Source of the DNA: a virus
IMG/VR virus record: IMGVR_UViG_3300036804_000088
Coordinates: 1-64,000 of that record
Length of the DNA stretch: 64,000 nt
Reading direction: 5' to 3' (one strand)
In this document: positions 42,722 through 49,359 of the stretch, piece by piece
Layout of the letters: each line of letters opens with the position of its first letter
Numbering within the stretch: position 1 is the first letter of the stretch
Notes under the pieces: generated by a model
Seen by the model: only the letters and a program-made list of their open reading frames with translations
What the model was told of the DNA's origin: nothing
Database searches by the model: none
Translations under genes and position numbers: made by a program

Positions 42722-43596
42722 CAGGCGGTTCCGGCGGCTTCGCTGACCAGCCGGATTTCCGCCGACGACACCGCCGTGTACCGCTGCGTCGTCGCCACCG
42801 ACGTATGACCTAACGCCTCTTGCACCGCCCGCAGATTGTGTGTCCCGGCGTAGCCGCGGGTGGCGAACCGGTGCCGCAGCTTGTGCATGGACCACCCCGG
42901 CGGCATCACCTTGGACACCAGATGCCCGACCCGGTCGGGGCTCATGTGCCCGTCGATCTTGCCGGGGAACAGGAACCCGCCGCGCGGGCAGCCCACCACG
43001 ATGGCATTGGCCAGTGACATGGTGATCGGCACCACCCGCTGTTTGGACCCTTTGCCATGCACGATCAGCGCCGCCCCGTCGCTGCCGTTGACCAGATCGT
43101 CGGTGTGCACGCCGGCCACTTCCGCGCGGCGCAGACCGGCCTCACACGCTAGGCGTGCCATCAACACGGTGCGCGGGTCGGCTACCGCCAGCAGCTCGCG
43201 CCAGATAGCGTCGGTGGCCGGCTTGGGCGCACCGGTGGCCGCGCGCACCGGCGGCAGCTTCACGGTCGGATCGATCATCACGATGCCCGTCACCGTGACG
43301 AACCGGTAGAACGATGCCAGGCTGGCCCGCACCCCGCGGCGGTGCTCTACGGACATCTGGGGGCGTCCCAGTATGGCCAGCAGGTCATCGGCGGTGACGT
43401 CGCCGGGCTCCGCTATGCCCAGCTCGCGCGCGACAGCGCGGACATGGGAGCGCCGGGTGCGCCGGGTGGCCGCGGACGTTCCGGCGGCAACCAGCCATGT
43501 CAGCCAGGCGTCAATCGCGGTGTCCCATCCTCCCGGTAGTGTGTAAGACAGTGTGTGAATCCCCGATGAACTATTGCCCATAGTCACGGTTCGCAT
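42718..43596 (-). CDS. int: Tyrosine recombinase integrase
   Basis: I chose the ATG at 43596 because GGAG lies 5 nt before it on the minus strand; longer frames exist. The 292-aa product has a SAM-like core-binding domain (about 20-105) and a catalytic domain with Arg156 (EAGLRRAEV), a Lys in GKGSKQR, His238/Arg241 (HKLRHRFATR), His264 (ALGHTS) and Tyr273 (TTQRYTAV). It is short, with little room for an arm-binding domain. It would integrate the phage at a host attB. Confidence 0.93.
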   Translation of the reverse strand: MRTVTMGNSSSGIHTLSYTLPGGWDTAIDAWLTWLVAAGTSAATRRTRRSHVRAVARELGIAEPGDVTADDLLAILGRPQMSVEHRRGVRASLASFYRFVTVTGIVMIDPTVKLPPVRAATGAPKPATDAIWRELLAVADPRTVLMARLACEAGLRRAEVAGVHTDDLVNGSDGAALIVHGKGSKQRVVPITMSLANAIVVGCPRGGFLFPGKIDGHMSPDRVGHLVSKVMPPGWSMHKLRHRFATRGYAGTHNLRAVQEALGHTSVATTQRYTAVSSAEIRLVSEAAGTAC

Positions 43597-43791
43597 ATTT
43601 ACTCCGACGTCAGGGGCAGCGCGAGTTTCTGTGAAGACAACGCGCGTTGTCACAGGTTCACGTTCAGTAATGCACCCGAAGATGCAGGATTGCATCCGCG
43701 CATGCGGCGTTGCCGTTGCCGGTTTCTGTGAACAATCACAGTGATCTACATCTGTCCAATAGCCTGTGGATAATGCGCGCTGCGCAAACCT
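43597..43791. promoter_or_regulatory. Palindrome-rich control region upstream of int
   Basis: No gene is seen here. The segment has a perfect 16-bp palindrome GACAACGCGCGTTGTC (43636-43651), GATGCA-ggat-TGCATC (43681-43696), CTGTGA-acaa-TCACAG (43726-43741), and two direct copies of GTTTCTGTGAA (43625-43635 and 43722-43732). These are candidates for integrase or excisionase binding sites or operators controlling int. No clear promoter for int could be fixed. Confidence 0.6.
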
Positions 43792-43807
43792 CTAATCAGT
43801 AGATTAG
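43792..43807. terminator. Hairpin after the repressor operon (direct-repeat copy B)
   Basis: CTAATC-agta-GATTAG is a perfect 6-bp inverted repeat, 5 nt beyond the stop codon of the last minus-strand gene at 43812. With its flanks it repeats the block at the end of int (42704-42724). It is well placed to end the repressor transcript before the int control region. Confidence 0.5.
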
Positions 43808-43811
43808 CGGT

Positions 43812-43961
43812 TTACGCACCCCATTGGCGACAGCATGTCCGGCATCGCCACACCATGGGACGTTCCCCAAGGCTGTCGAACACCAGCACATGCCCGCGGA
43901 GCTGATGCCAGAGCAAGGTGAGGACCACCCGCAACGGCGGAACCGTGCCGGCCTGCTTCAT
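43812..43961 (-). CDS. Small zinc-ribbon-like protein in the repressor operon (49 aa)
   Basis: The ATG (43961-43959) overlaps the stop of the preceding minus-strand gene (ATGA), which favours this frame over another open frame here. The product MKQAGTVPPLRVVLTLLWHQ... ends with MVWRCRTCCRQWGA, a CxxCC knuckle. Function unknown; it is co-transcribed with the repressor. Confidence 0.65.
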   Translation of the reverse strand: MKQAGTVPPLRVVLTLLWHQLRGHVLVFDSLGERPMVWRCRTCCRQWGA

Positions 43962-44140
43962 GCTGTCCTCCCCAGTTCCTTATGTCCCAGCCACTCATAT
44001 CCGCAACCGGCGCAGCGATGCTGACCCTCATGCGTCACCCACCAGTCGGTGCCGGTGCGCGTGGCCGGCATCATGCAATGATGCACCAGCACGCCCGCGC
44101 ACGGGTGGGCGGTGTCGTAGAGCTGCATATTGCACGTCAT
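43958..44140 (-). CDS. Small zinc-ribbon-like protein in the repressor operon (60 aa)
   Basis: The start overlaps the repressor stop (ATGA). The product has several Cys/His: MTCNMQLYDTAHPCAGVLVH and HRCAGCGYEWLGHKE with a CxxC knuckle. It may be a two-knuckle metal protein. In an integrated prophage it would be separated from the repressor promoter if attP lies in the repressor gene. Confidence 0.7.
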   Translation of the reverse strand: MTCNMQLYDTAHPCAGVLVHHCMMPATRTGTDWWVTHEGQHRCAGCGYEWLGHKELGRTA

Positions 44141-44598
44141 GCTGCGTCTTTCAGGTCGTCAGGCTCCGGTGAATTGACCGGCTCATTGGGACAGAATGTG
44201 CGAGCGAACCATTCCGGCACGTTGCCGCGCCAACTCCAACCGAAGGGTTGGAGGTTCGACTCCTCCCAGGGGAGCGACTCCCCGGCGGGAACCTTCCTTA
44301 GTCGCCGGGGACCGGGATGCGGGTGGCCTGACTGTTCCGGCAGCGCCCGGTACCCCGTGGTCACATATTCATAGGAGATCCCTGCGACCCGGCAGAATTC
44401 GTCCAGCTCATCGACGTCCCACGGAATGGACCCGGTCATCCGTCGTGACAGCTTTTGTTGACTCTCCCCGGCCAACCGCGCGACCGCGGAAACGCTGAGC
44501 CCCTTGCGGGCCAGCTCTTCGCGAACACGCCGTGTAACAGCCTGGCTCCTGGTTTCACCATCGTCGCCAGCATCCACCAACATGAATGATGTACTCAT
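44137..44598 (-). CDS. HTH immunity repressor with C-terminal degradation-like tail
   Basis: The 153-aa product starts at the ATG 7 nt after a -10 box (leaderless). Residues about 17-80 are an XRE-type HTH (LSVSAVARLAGESQQKLSRR). The rest is poorly conserved-looking; residues 111-120 (WEESNLQPFG) are the antisense reading of a tRNA T-arm, and the protein ends DLKDAA, like ssrA-type degrons. This is the layout of repressors in integration-dependent immunity systems, where attP lies in the gene and integration removes the tail. Confidence 0.8.
   Translation of the reverse strand: MSTSFMLVDAGDDGETRSQAVTRRVREELARKGLSVSAVARLAGESQQKLSRRMTGSIPWDVDELDEFCRVAGISYEYVTTGYRALPEQSGHPHPGPRRLRKVPAGESLPWEESNLQPFGWSWRGNVPEWFARTFCPNEPVNSPEPDDLKDAA
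44241..44272 (+). other. attP: Candidate attP core (tRNA 3'-end-like, inside the repressor gene)
   Basis: On the plus strand GGAGG-TTCGACT-CCTCC (44250-44266) is a perfect tRNA T-arm: five paired bases and a loop fitting TTCRANY. CAGGGG follows as the start of an acceptor strand. The rest of a tRNA is absent. A tRNA 3'-end fragment next to an integrase is the usual form of an attP core. Edges given here are estimates. Confidence 0.6.
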
Positions 44599-44605
44599 GG
44601 CGCGT

Positions 44606-44633
44606 ATTTTACCTACTAAGCGAGTATCCGCAA
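44606..44633 (-). promoter_or_regulatory. Repressor promoter, leaderless
   Basis: On the minus strand TTGCGG (44633-44628), a 16-nt spacer and TAAAAT (44611-44606) precede the repressor ATG by 7 nt. There is no ribosome site, so the repressor message is predicted to be leaderless. Confidence 0.65.
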
Positions 44634-44686
44634 GTCGGTAGCCTGCCGGCCGAAAATTCACCGTTGCGACACACCCCTGACATCCC

Positions 44687-44715
44687 TTGTGTTTTACGCG
44701 CTGAGGGTGTAACCC
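44687..44715 (+). promoter_or_regulatory. Divergent promoter for the Cro-like gene, probably leaderless
   Basis: TTGTGT (44687-44692), a 17-nt spacer and TAACCC (44710-44715) precede ATG 44723 by 7 nt. The -10 match is weak but the spacing matches the other leaderless promoters of this phage. The -10 box lies within the inverted repeat at 44704-44716. Confidence 0.5.
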
Positions 44716-44716
44716 T
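44704..44716. promoter_or_regulatory. Candidate operator
   Basis: AGGGT-gta-ACCCT is a perfect inverted repeat overlapping the -10 box of the rightward promoter. It is well placed for binding by the repressor or the Cro-like protein so as to block rightward transcription. Confidence 0.55.
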
Positions 44717-44722
44717 TATCAC

Positions 44723-44947
44723 ATGCCGTGTAAACCACTCTCTGAGCGAGTAACCGCGGCGCTTCGCGCCGAGATGGCACGCCGCAACATCACCCAAGCA
44801 TCACTCGCACGCAAACTCGGACGCCGCCAACAGTTCATCTCCCGCCGCCTATCCGGCCGCGTCGTGCTGACCGTAGACGAGCTGGGCAACTTCGCGGACG
44901 CCCTCGACGTCCCCCTAGTCGATCTGGTCGCACCCAACGGCAGCTAG
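44723..44947 (+). CDS. Cro-like HTH protein (74 aa)
   Basis: The product has an XRE-type HTH: MARRNITQASLARKLGRRQQ then FISRRLSGRVVLTVDELGNF. The recognition helix and the xTVDEL segment resemble the repressor (DVDELDEFC), so both may share operators. It is divergent from the repressor, in the Cro position, and leads the rightward early genes. Confidence 0.8.
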   Translation: MPCKPLSERVTAALRAEMARRNITQASLARKLGRRQQFISRRLSGRVVLTVDELGNFADALDVPLVDLVAPNGS

Positions 44948-44988
44948 ATCCACCCATCACCGCCAGAGAAAAGAGAGTCAGCACCGCC

Positions 44989-45939
44989 ATGAATGACCTG
45001 CCCAACTACTTCGGACTCGTTCCCATCGACACTATAGAGATAGGGGAACGTTACCGCGCCCAACCTGAAAAAGATCTCGACAAACTCACAGCTTCCATTG
45101 CGGAGCTGGGGCTGCTGCACCCCGTCGTCATCACACCGGACCGCAAACTCATCGCCGGGCAGCGCCGAATCCTGGCCTGCCGGCAGCTCAACCGAACCGA
45201 CATCGAAGCGCACATCGTGTCCGACCTGGACGAAGCCGCCCGGCTGCTCGCCGAACACGACGAGAACACCTGCCGGGTAGCGTTCACCACTGGCGAAGCC
45301 CGCGCGCTGTATAAAAAGCGCAAGGAACTACTGGAACCACTCGGTGAAGCCAAGCGCAACGCCACCCTGAAAAAAGGGAAAGCCGCACCACCCAAGCCTA
45401 ATCCGAAGCCGGCTCCCGTTTCGTCCAGTGAGCAGAACGGGAAACCCGAGCTCCTACCAGAGACACCAGCCGAACACGACGAACCGTCCGCGGTCAAATA
45501 CATAGACCTACCGCAGCCCGTCGTGAAGATGGACACCGGGGCAGCCGCAGCCAAAGGCACCGGCAAAAGCCGTCAAACCCTGGACCGGGCCGAGAAGATC
45601 GAAGCCGTCGCCAACGACGAGAAGCTACCCCAAGAGGTCCGCGACTTCGCCAAGGCTGAACTGACAGCCGTCGACAAAGACGAGAAGCCCGTCAACACCG
45701 CCCTGGCCGAAGTGCAAAAGCAGGTCGAAAAGGCGCAGAACTACCGCAACCAGGCAGCGGTGATCAAAGGTGCTGTGTCCGCGTTCGAACGTCACGCATT
45801 CCTACTGGAAGCCGCATTCATCGGTGCCGACAACTTCGACCCCGACTGCAACATCGACACCGTGCGCGACGGGTTCAAACAGATCCGCGCCCTGGTCGCA
45901 CGGATCAATAAGTGCGGCAAAGAAATCAGCAACATCTGA
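44989..45939 (+). CDS. ParB-like nuclease-domain protein (316 aa)
   Basis: The N-terminal ~90 residues are a ParB/Srx-like domain with ELGLLHPVVITPDRKLIAGQ then RRILACRQL, as in ParB box I and II. A Lys/Pro-rich linker (about 118-150) and a helical C-terminus with a coiled coil (about 230-300) follow. No HTH typical of chromosomal ParB and no ParA gene are seen, so it is more likely a phage DNA-binding or nuclease protein than a partition protein. It carries one copy of the 27-nt repeat. Confidence 0.78.
   Translation: MNDLPNYFGLVPIDTIEIGERYRAQPEKDLDKLTASIAELGLLHPVVITPDRKLIAGQRRILACRQLNRTDIEAHIVSDLDEAARLLAEHDENTCRVAFTTGEARALYKKRKELLEPLGEAKRNATLKKGKAAPPKPNPKPAPVSSSEQNGKPELLPETPAEHDEPSAVKYIDLPQPVVKMDTGAAAAKGTGKSRQTLDRAEKIEAVANDEKLPQEVRDFAKAELTAVDKDEKPVNTALAEVQKQVEKAQNYRNQAAVIKGAVSAFERHAFLLEAAFIGADNFDPDCNIDTVRDGFKQIRALVARINKCGKEISNI
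45414..45440 (+). repeat. 27-nt exact repeat, copy 2
   Basis: Identical to 94-120. Here it encodes PVSSSEQNG in the linker of the ParB-like protein and its ends (CCCGTT...AACGGG) are complementary, allowing a small hairpin. Confidence 0.7.
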
Positions 45940-46121
45940 TGTGCAGCCACGACACACAGCCGGTGGTTATCGCCGCGTGCGTGGACAATCCGCACCCGTG
46001 GGAATTCGGCATCGTGTACTTCGATGAATGCGATTGGCCCGCACCGGGTTACCGCCTGGTGAAACGGATCACCGGCTGCACCAAAAACGAGCTGCTGCGA
46101 ATGATAGCGGCACGACCATGA
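45939..46121 (+). CDS. Small hypothetical protein (60 aa)
   Basis: TGATG coupling to the ParB-like gene and ATGA coupling to the next gene. The product MCSHDTQPVVIAACVDNPHP... has strands then a helix (GCTKNELLRMIAARP). No family recognised. Confidence 0.6.
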   Translation: MCSHDTQPVVIAACVDNPHPWEFGIVYFDECDWPAPGYRLVKRITGCTKNELLRMIAARP

Positions 46122-46351
46122 GCCGGCCTGTCGTGGTGCGCCGCCGTATATTCGATCCCGACCCAAGGGTGTTCGCTATTTACGTCTGGGAAATCAAGGT
46201 CAACGGCGTGGTGGTCGGCATGTTCGAAACCGGCAAACGCGCACTCGTACACGTCAACCGCGAGATGACCAACTGGTACCGCCAGCAGGCACAGGAACAG
46301 GCCAAAGCCCGCTTCGCACAACAAATCCTCGCCAACCTGGGGCTGAAATGA
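46118..46351 (+). CDS. Small hypothetical protein (77 aa)
   Basis: Coupled at both ends. A beta N-terminus (FAIYVWEIKVNGVVVGMFET) is followed by a basic helix (NWYRQQAQEQAKARFAQQIL). The layout could be a small nucleic-acid-binding protein, but there is no recognised motif. Confidence 0.6.
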   Translation: MSRPVVVRRRIFDPDPRVFAIYVWEIKVNGVVVGMFETGKRALVHVNREMTNWYRQQAQEQAKARFAQQILANLGLK

Positions 46352-46494
46352 CGCTATATGGGATCGACAAGCTGCGGTCCGAAGAGATCGCCCCGCCGGT
46401 GAACCGCGACGGCGAATGCCTGCAATGCAACCGGCACACACAGTGGGGATGGTGCCCGAACTGCACACCCATCCACTACCAGGAGCTGCCATGA
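46348..46494 (+). CDS. Small zinc-ribbon protein (48 aa)
   Basis: Coupled by ATGA at both ends. GECLQCNRHTQWGWCPNC gives two CxxC knuckles ten residues apart, a compact zinc ribbon. Function unknown. Confidence 0.65.
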   Translation: MTLYGIDKLRSEEIAPPVNRDGECLQCNRHTQWGWCPNCTPIHYQELP

Positions 46495-46712
46495 GCGGCA
46501 CCGTAGCGCTGGACGACGTCCGCGACACACTGAAAGAACACTTCCCCGAATGGTTATCGGGCTACTGCTCATGCGGAGTCGAAATCCCCATCTACAACGA
46601 CTGGCTGGAACACGTTATGCGGCAACTAGAGCCGCCCGCTGTTGCACAAGGTGACTCCGCTATCGCTGCGGCAGTGCACGAAACAGATAGGTGGTACAAC
46701 GATGGATCTTGA
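46491..46712 (+). CDS. Small hypothetical protein (73 aa)
   Basis: The start overlaps the previous stop. The product contains DTLKEHFPEWLSGYCSCGVE and then NDWLEHVMRQLEPP, a pattern common in small mycobacteriophage early proteins in which CxC is followed by a W-x-x-H helix. It overlaps the next gene by 11 nt. Function unknown. Confidence 0.6.
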   Translation: MSGTVALDDVRDTLKEHFPEWLSGYCSCGVEIPIYNDWLEHVMRQLEPPAVAQGDSAIAAAVHETDRWYNDGS

Positions 46713-46974
46713 AGACGTCCGCGGCCAAGTCGAAATCATGCAAGCCTGCAAACAACGCATCAACACCCTACAGGAAACCTACGACCAGGCCCGCGCCGCC
46801 GTGGAAGAGAAACTAGGCGACTGCGAACACGGAGAACTCGACGGCAACGTGGTACTCACCTGGCGAACCACCAAACAGCGCCGCTTAAATCAGGCATACC
46901 TGAAACAACACTACGCGGGCATCCGCGAAATCTGCATGGAGACAACCGAAGTCCGCCGCATGGAGCTGAAATGA
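46702..46974 (+). CDS. Hypothetical protein near exonuclease-type genes (90 aa)
   Basis: ATG 46702 overlaps the end of the previous gene. An N-terminal coiled coil (QACKQRINTLQETYDQARAA) leads to GNVVLTWRTTKQRRLNQAYL and a C-terminal EVRRMELK. Small proteins with this W-x-x-x...R-L ending are often found beside phage recombination exonucleases. That link is by analogy; here the exonuclease is 4 kb downstream. Confidence 0.6.
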   Translation: MDLEDVRGQVEIMQACKQRINTLQETYDQARAAVEEKLGDCEHGELDGNVVLTWRTTKQRRLNQAYLKQHYAGIREICMETTEVRRMELK

Positions 46975-47318
46975 AACGAACCACGCTACTCGCAGCCCTC
47001 GCCGTGGTCGTCGCGCTGGTTGTCGCGTTCCTGTGCATATCAGCAGCCATCGCGCCTGACGCTAACGCCGACAGCAACGACGACGCATACCTGTCCCTGC
47101 TTGACGCCGGGCACATCGAAAACTGGGACGGTGTCGGAGCCGAAATCGCCGGGGCACACTACATCTGCATGCTGCGGGCAGCCGGTGAAACTGAAAAGCA
47201 AGTCATCAAAGAGGTTTACGGCCTGTCGCAGCTCAACCTGCGCGACAGCATCTACCTTGTCGGTGCCGCCGAGAAGATCTACTGCCCGTCCTACTGGTCA
47301 GGCAGCACCACCGTATGA
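46971..47318 (+). CDS. DUF732 secreted protein (115 aa)
   Basis: Coupled to the previous gene. A signal sequence (MKRTTLLAALAVVVALVVAF, cleavage near ANA-DS at about residue 37) is followed by a DUF732 domain: DDAYLSLLDAGHIENW, GAHYICMLRAAGE and YLVGAAEKIYCPSYW with the two conserved Cys. It is the second DUF732 protein of this phage. Probably an exported small domain of unknown role. Confidence 0.82.
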   Translation: MKRTTLLAALAVVVALVVAFLCISAAIAPDANADSNDDAYLSLLDAGHIENWDGVGAEIAGAHYICMLRAAGETEKQVIKEVYGLSQLNLRDSIYLVGAAEKIYCPSYWSGSTTV

Positions 47319-47506
47319 CCGACATCGACGCTTACAACGAACTGCGGCTGGCCGCAGCCGTCAACCTGATCAGCCTGATAAACATGATCCGGTTCGACAG
47401 CCCTGGCGAACAAATCACCCTGCAAGCCAAATACGTCGTTGACGACATGGTCCGTGCAGCCACGCAGGCGCAAGTCGATTGTCTATCAAAAGGATTGGAA
47501 CAGTAA
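47315..47506 (+). CDS. Small helical protein (63 aa)
   Basis: Coupled at both ends. The product MTDIDAYNELRLAAAVNLIS... is almost all helix with hydrophobic faces and ends DMVRAATQAQVDCLSKGLEQ. No family recognised. Confidence 0.6.
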   Translation: MTDIDAYNELRLAAAVNLISLINMIRFDSPGEQITLQAKYVVDDMVRAATQAQVDCLSKGLEQ

Positions 47507-47841
47507 TGCCCGACATCCTGCACTACCGCGGCAACCGTGTCCTCTTCGACGCACGGCGCATCGTCGGGCCTGACATGGACGGCGGATTCTGGCTACCCGT
47601 CACCGCCGGATACGACACCGAAGCCGACATGACCACCATCGGATACCAGCCCGTCCCGCCGGCACGCTGGCCCGCCGAAACACTGCTCATGCGGGCCGAA
47701 CACGAACGCCGCAAAGAACTACGCCTAACCCTGCTGGCATCCGCCGGGCACCGCGACACCTGCAAGCGGCTGGTCGAAGCCGCCATGCGCGCACCGCAAC
47801 CCGTCAAACACACCGAGATCGGAAAATGGCTGAACACATGA
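47506..47841 (+). CDS. Hypothetical protein (111 aa)
   Basis: The start overlaps the previous stop by one base. N-terminal strands (GNRVLFDARRIVGPDMDGGF) are followed by a basic helical C-terminus (RAEHERRKELRLTLLASAGH). No recognised domain. Confidence 0.6.
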   Translation: MPDILHYRGNRVLFDARRIVGPDMDGGFWLPVTAGYDTEADMTTIGYQPVPPARWPAETLLMRAEHERRKELRLTLLASAGHRDTCKRLVEAAMRAPQPVKHTEIGKWLNT

Positions 47842-48089
47842 TCTCCTACCGCGACACCTGGCCGAAACGCAAAATCGTCAACCGGCTACTCACCCAATCC
47901 GCGCACTGCCACCGGGGATTCAAAAAAGCGGACGCCGATGGCGAATACTGCGTGCGGCACTGCAAACGCTGCACCCGCGTGCAGCTATGGAAACACGGCA
48001 AACAGCAGATCGAAGCACACAGAGAGGCGCAGCAGCATGGGAAAGCCAAGAGAGGTAAAAGATCTCACCGTGAAATGGCGGGACGGTAA
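47838..48089 (+). CDS. Basic Cys-containing protein (83 aa)
   Basis: I use ATG 47838, which overlaps the previous stop (ATGA); an in-frame ATG at 47826 also exists. The product has CVRHCKRCTRVQLW in the middle and a very basic C-terminus (HGKAKRGKRSHREMAGR), suggesting nucleic-acid binding. It overlaps the next gene by 53 nt in another frame. Confidence 0.6.
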   Translation: MISYRDTWPKRKIVNRLLTQSAHCHRGFKKADADGEYCVRHCKRCTRVQLWKHGKQQIEAHREAQQHGKAKRGKRSHREMAGR

Positions 48090-48318
48090 GCCCCCGTATG
48101 TCGAGATCCGTTGGGCCGGTGAGCTCGTGATCGCCGGATGGGTACACCCCACACCCGAAGGGCCGGGACACCGCCGCTCCAAGTGTGTCGGGTGTGCAAC
48201 ACCAGGCGAATGCGCCGCAGTGGGCTACGACTGCGGGCACGATGACACACTGCGAGAAGACAATCAACCGGCGGGCGTCGTACTCGCTTTCACAGAGAGA
48301 GATGACATCCGATGCTAG
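48037..48318 (+). CDS. Hypothetical Cys-containing protein (93 aa)
   Basis: ATG 48037 lies inside the end of the previous gene. Strand-rich start (LTVKWRDGKPPYVEIRWAGE) then KCVGCATPGECAAVGYDCGH, four Cys in a compact cluster. Function unknown; probably a metal-binding fold. Confidence 0.6.
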   Translation: MGKPREVKDLTVKWRDGKPPYVEIRWAGELVIAGWVHPTPEGPGHRRSKCVGCATPGECAAVGYDCGHDDTLREDNQPAGVVLAFTERDDIRC

Positions 48319-48521
48319 CCCTGCAAGACTTCGCACCCACCCCCACCGAACTACTCGCGGTCGCCCCCTACCCCGAACAGGTAGCCATCGGATACCTGCG
48401 TGCCTGGCGGAAAACCAACGGTGGCAAACGATCCGATGGACGGCCCATCTACGACCCTGACCGCTACAGCGGCGACGTCGGTGACCTGTTCAACAGCATC
48501 TTCAAACCGAAAGAGCAGTGA
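48312..48521 (+). CDS. Small hypothetical protein (69 aa)
   Basis: Overlaps the previous gene by 7 nt. Contains AIGYLRAWRKTNGGKRSDG and a C-terminal DVGDLFNSIFKPKEQ. No family recognised. Confidence 0.58.
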   Translation: MLALQDFAPTPTELLAVAPYPEQVAIGYLRAWRKTNGGKRSDGRPIYDPDRYSGDVGDLFNSIFKPKEQ

Positions 48522-48676
48522 TGACCGTCGAACATGTCGACCCCCGTGCCCGCACCTGCCCCGAACCCGCATGCGGCCAAGAGCTGGCGCATGAACGCCA
48601 CGGCGACGAAACCGTATACATGTGCCCCGAACACGGCTGGCAGGCGACCATATTCGAAGAGGGCAGCGGGTCGTGA
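48521..48676 (+). CDS. Small zinc-ribbon protein (51 aa)
   Basis: TGATG coupling at the start and GTGA at the end. CPEPACGQEL and MCPEHGW provide CxxxxC and CxxH metal ligands. Function unknown. Confidence 0.6.
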   Translation: MTVEHVDPRARTCPEPACGQELAHERHGDETVYMCPEHGWQATIFEEGSGS

Positions 48677-48954
48677 TACAGCACCGCAAACGCGGGCAAG
48701 ATCACATCTTCACCGCCCAAGGTCAAGGCTACGACGTGCGCGTCACCGTCGCCGGTCACGGCTACGAATTCACGGTGGCCAGTAAAGCCGACTACGCCGC
48801 CATGACCGACGAGCAAGTAGAAGCATCACGCATCGACCTGGCCGACGCGCTGGTACAGGCTGCCGCGCAGTCCGACTCGCTGCGGCACCACAACCCGCCA
48901 CTCTTCGACCTGACCAGCCTCAAAGGACAGACGAAGGGGATCAACGAACTATGA
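48673..48954 (+). CDS. Hypothetical protein (93 aa)
   Basis: GTG 48673 overlaps the previous stop. Beta start (HIFTAQGQGYDVRVTVAGHG) then a helix (MTDEQVEASRIDLADALVQA). No recognised family. Its end overlaps the next ATG. Confidence 0.58.
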   Translation: MIQHRKRGQDHIFTAQGQGYDVRVTVAGHGYEFTVASKADYAAMTDEQVEASRIDLADALVQAAAQSDSLRHHNPPLFDLTSLKGQTKGINEL

Positions 48955-49112
48955 GAAAACTACTCGCAGACGCCCTCTACGCCGCCGCCAACACGCTGTG
49001 CATTGCCGCGCAAGCACTCTGGGCCGACGACGACTACTGGAACAGCGAGCTGGAAGAGATGTACGCCTGGGCCGACGACTGGGCTAACGCGGAAGACACC
49101 GGCGATGACTAG
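48951..49112 (+). CDS. Small acidic protein (53 aa)
   Basis: ATGA coupling at the start. The product MRKLLADALYAAANTLCIAA... has an amphipathic N-terminal helix and a Trp/Asp-rich C-terminus (MYAWADDWANAEDTGDD). It resembles the very acidic small proteins that mimic DNA or bind basic host proteins, but this is only a composition-based remark. Confidence 0.55.
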   Translation: MRKLLADALYAAANTLCIAAQALWADDDYWNSELEEMYAWADDWANAEDTGDD

Positions 49113-49359
49113 ACAACTGATGATCTACACACTGGGCAAAGACGAGCATGGCAACGAACTCTGCCAAGCATGCCGCCTCACCAAAACCATGGTCGAATCA
49201 AAACACCTGACCTACACCGAGATCGACGTCACCGCCGACGACAAAGTGCGCGACATGCTGAAAGCCGCCGGGCACAAAGAAATGCCCGTCGTCGTCACTG
49301 GCAACGACGTGTGGACCGGGTTCCGGCCAGACAAGATAAGAGGACTCAACCATGGGTAG
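49105..49359 (+). CDS. NrdH-like glutaredoxin (84 aa)
   Basis: The product has MIYTLGKDEHGNELCQACRL, with the CxxC redox pair Cys20-Cys23, then ESKHLTYTEIDVTADDKV and MPVVVTGNDVWTGFRPDKI, the cis-Pro and glycine loop of glutaredoxins. NrdH redoxins reduce class Ib ribonucleotide reductase. No phage ribonucleotide reductase gene is visible, so it may serve the host enzyme to raise dNTP supply. Confidence 0.85.
   Translation: MTRQLMIYTLGKDEHGNELCQACRLTKTMVESKHLTYTEIDVTADDKVRDMLKAAGHKEMPVVVTGNDVWTGFRPDKIRGLNHG

Noticed and set aside
43804-44031. 75-codon minus-strand frame
   Set aside because: It overlaps two ATGA-coupled frames (43958-44140 and 43812-43961) that form a continuous operon with the repressor and have CxxC motifs.
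44221-44280. A tRNA gene
   Set aside because: Only the T-arm and part of an acceptor strand are present; no matching 5' acceptor, D-arm or anticodon arm can be folded upstream. The segment also codes for the repressor on the other strand. It fits an attP core instead.
44989-45939. A ParABS partition system
   Set aside because: No ParA ATPase gene and no clear centromere array lie nearby, and integrase is present, so extrachromosomal maintenance by partition is not supported.
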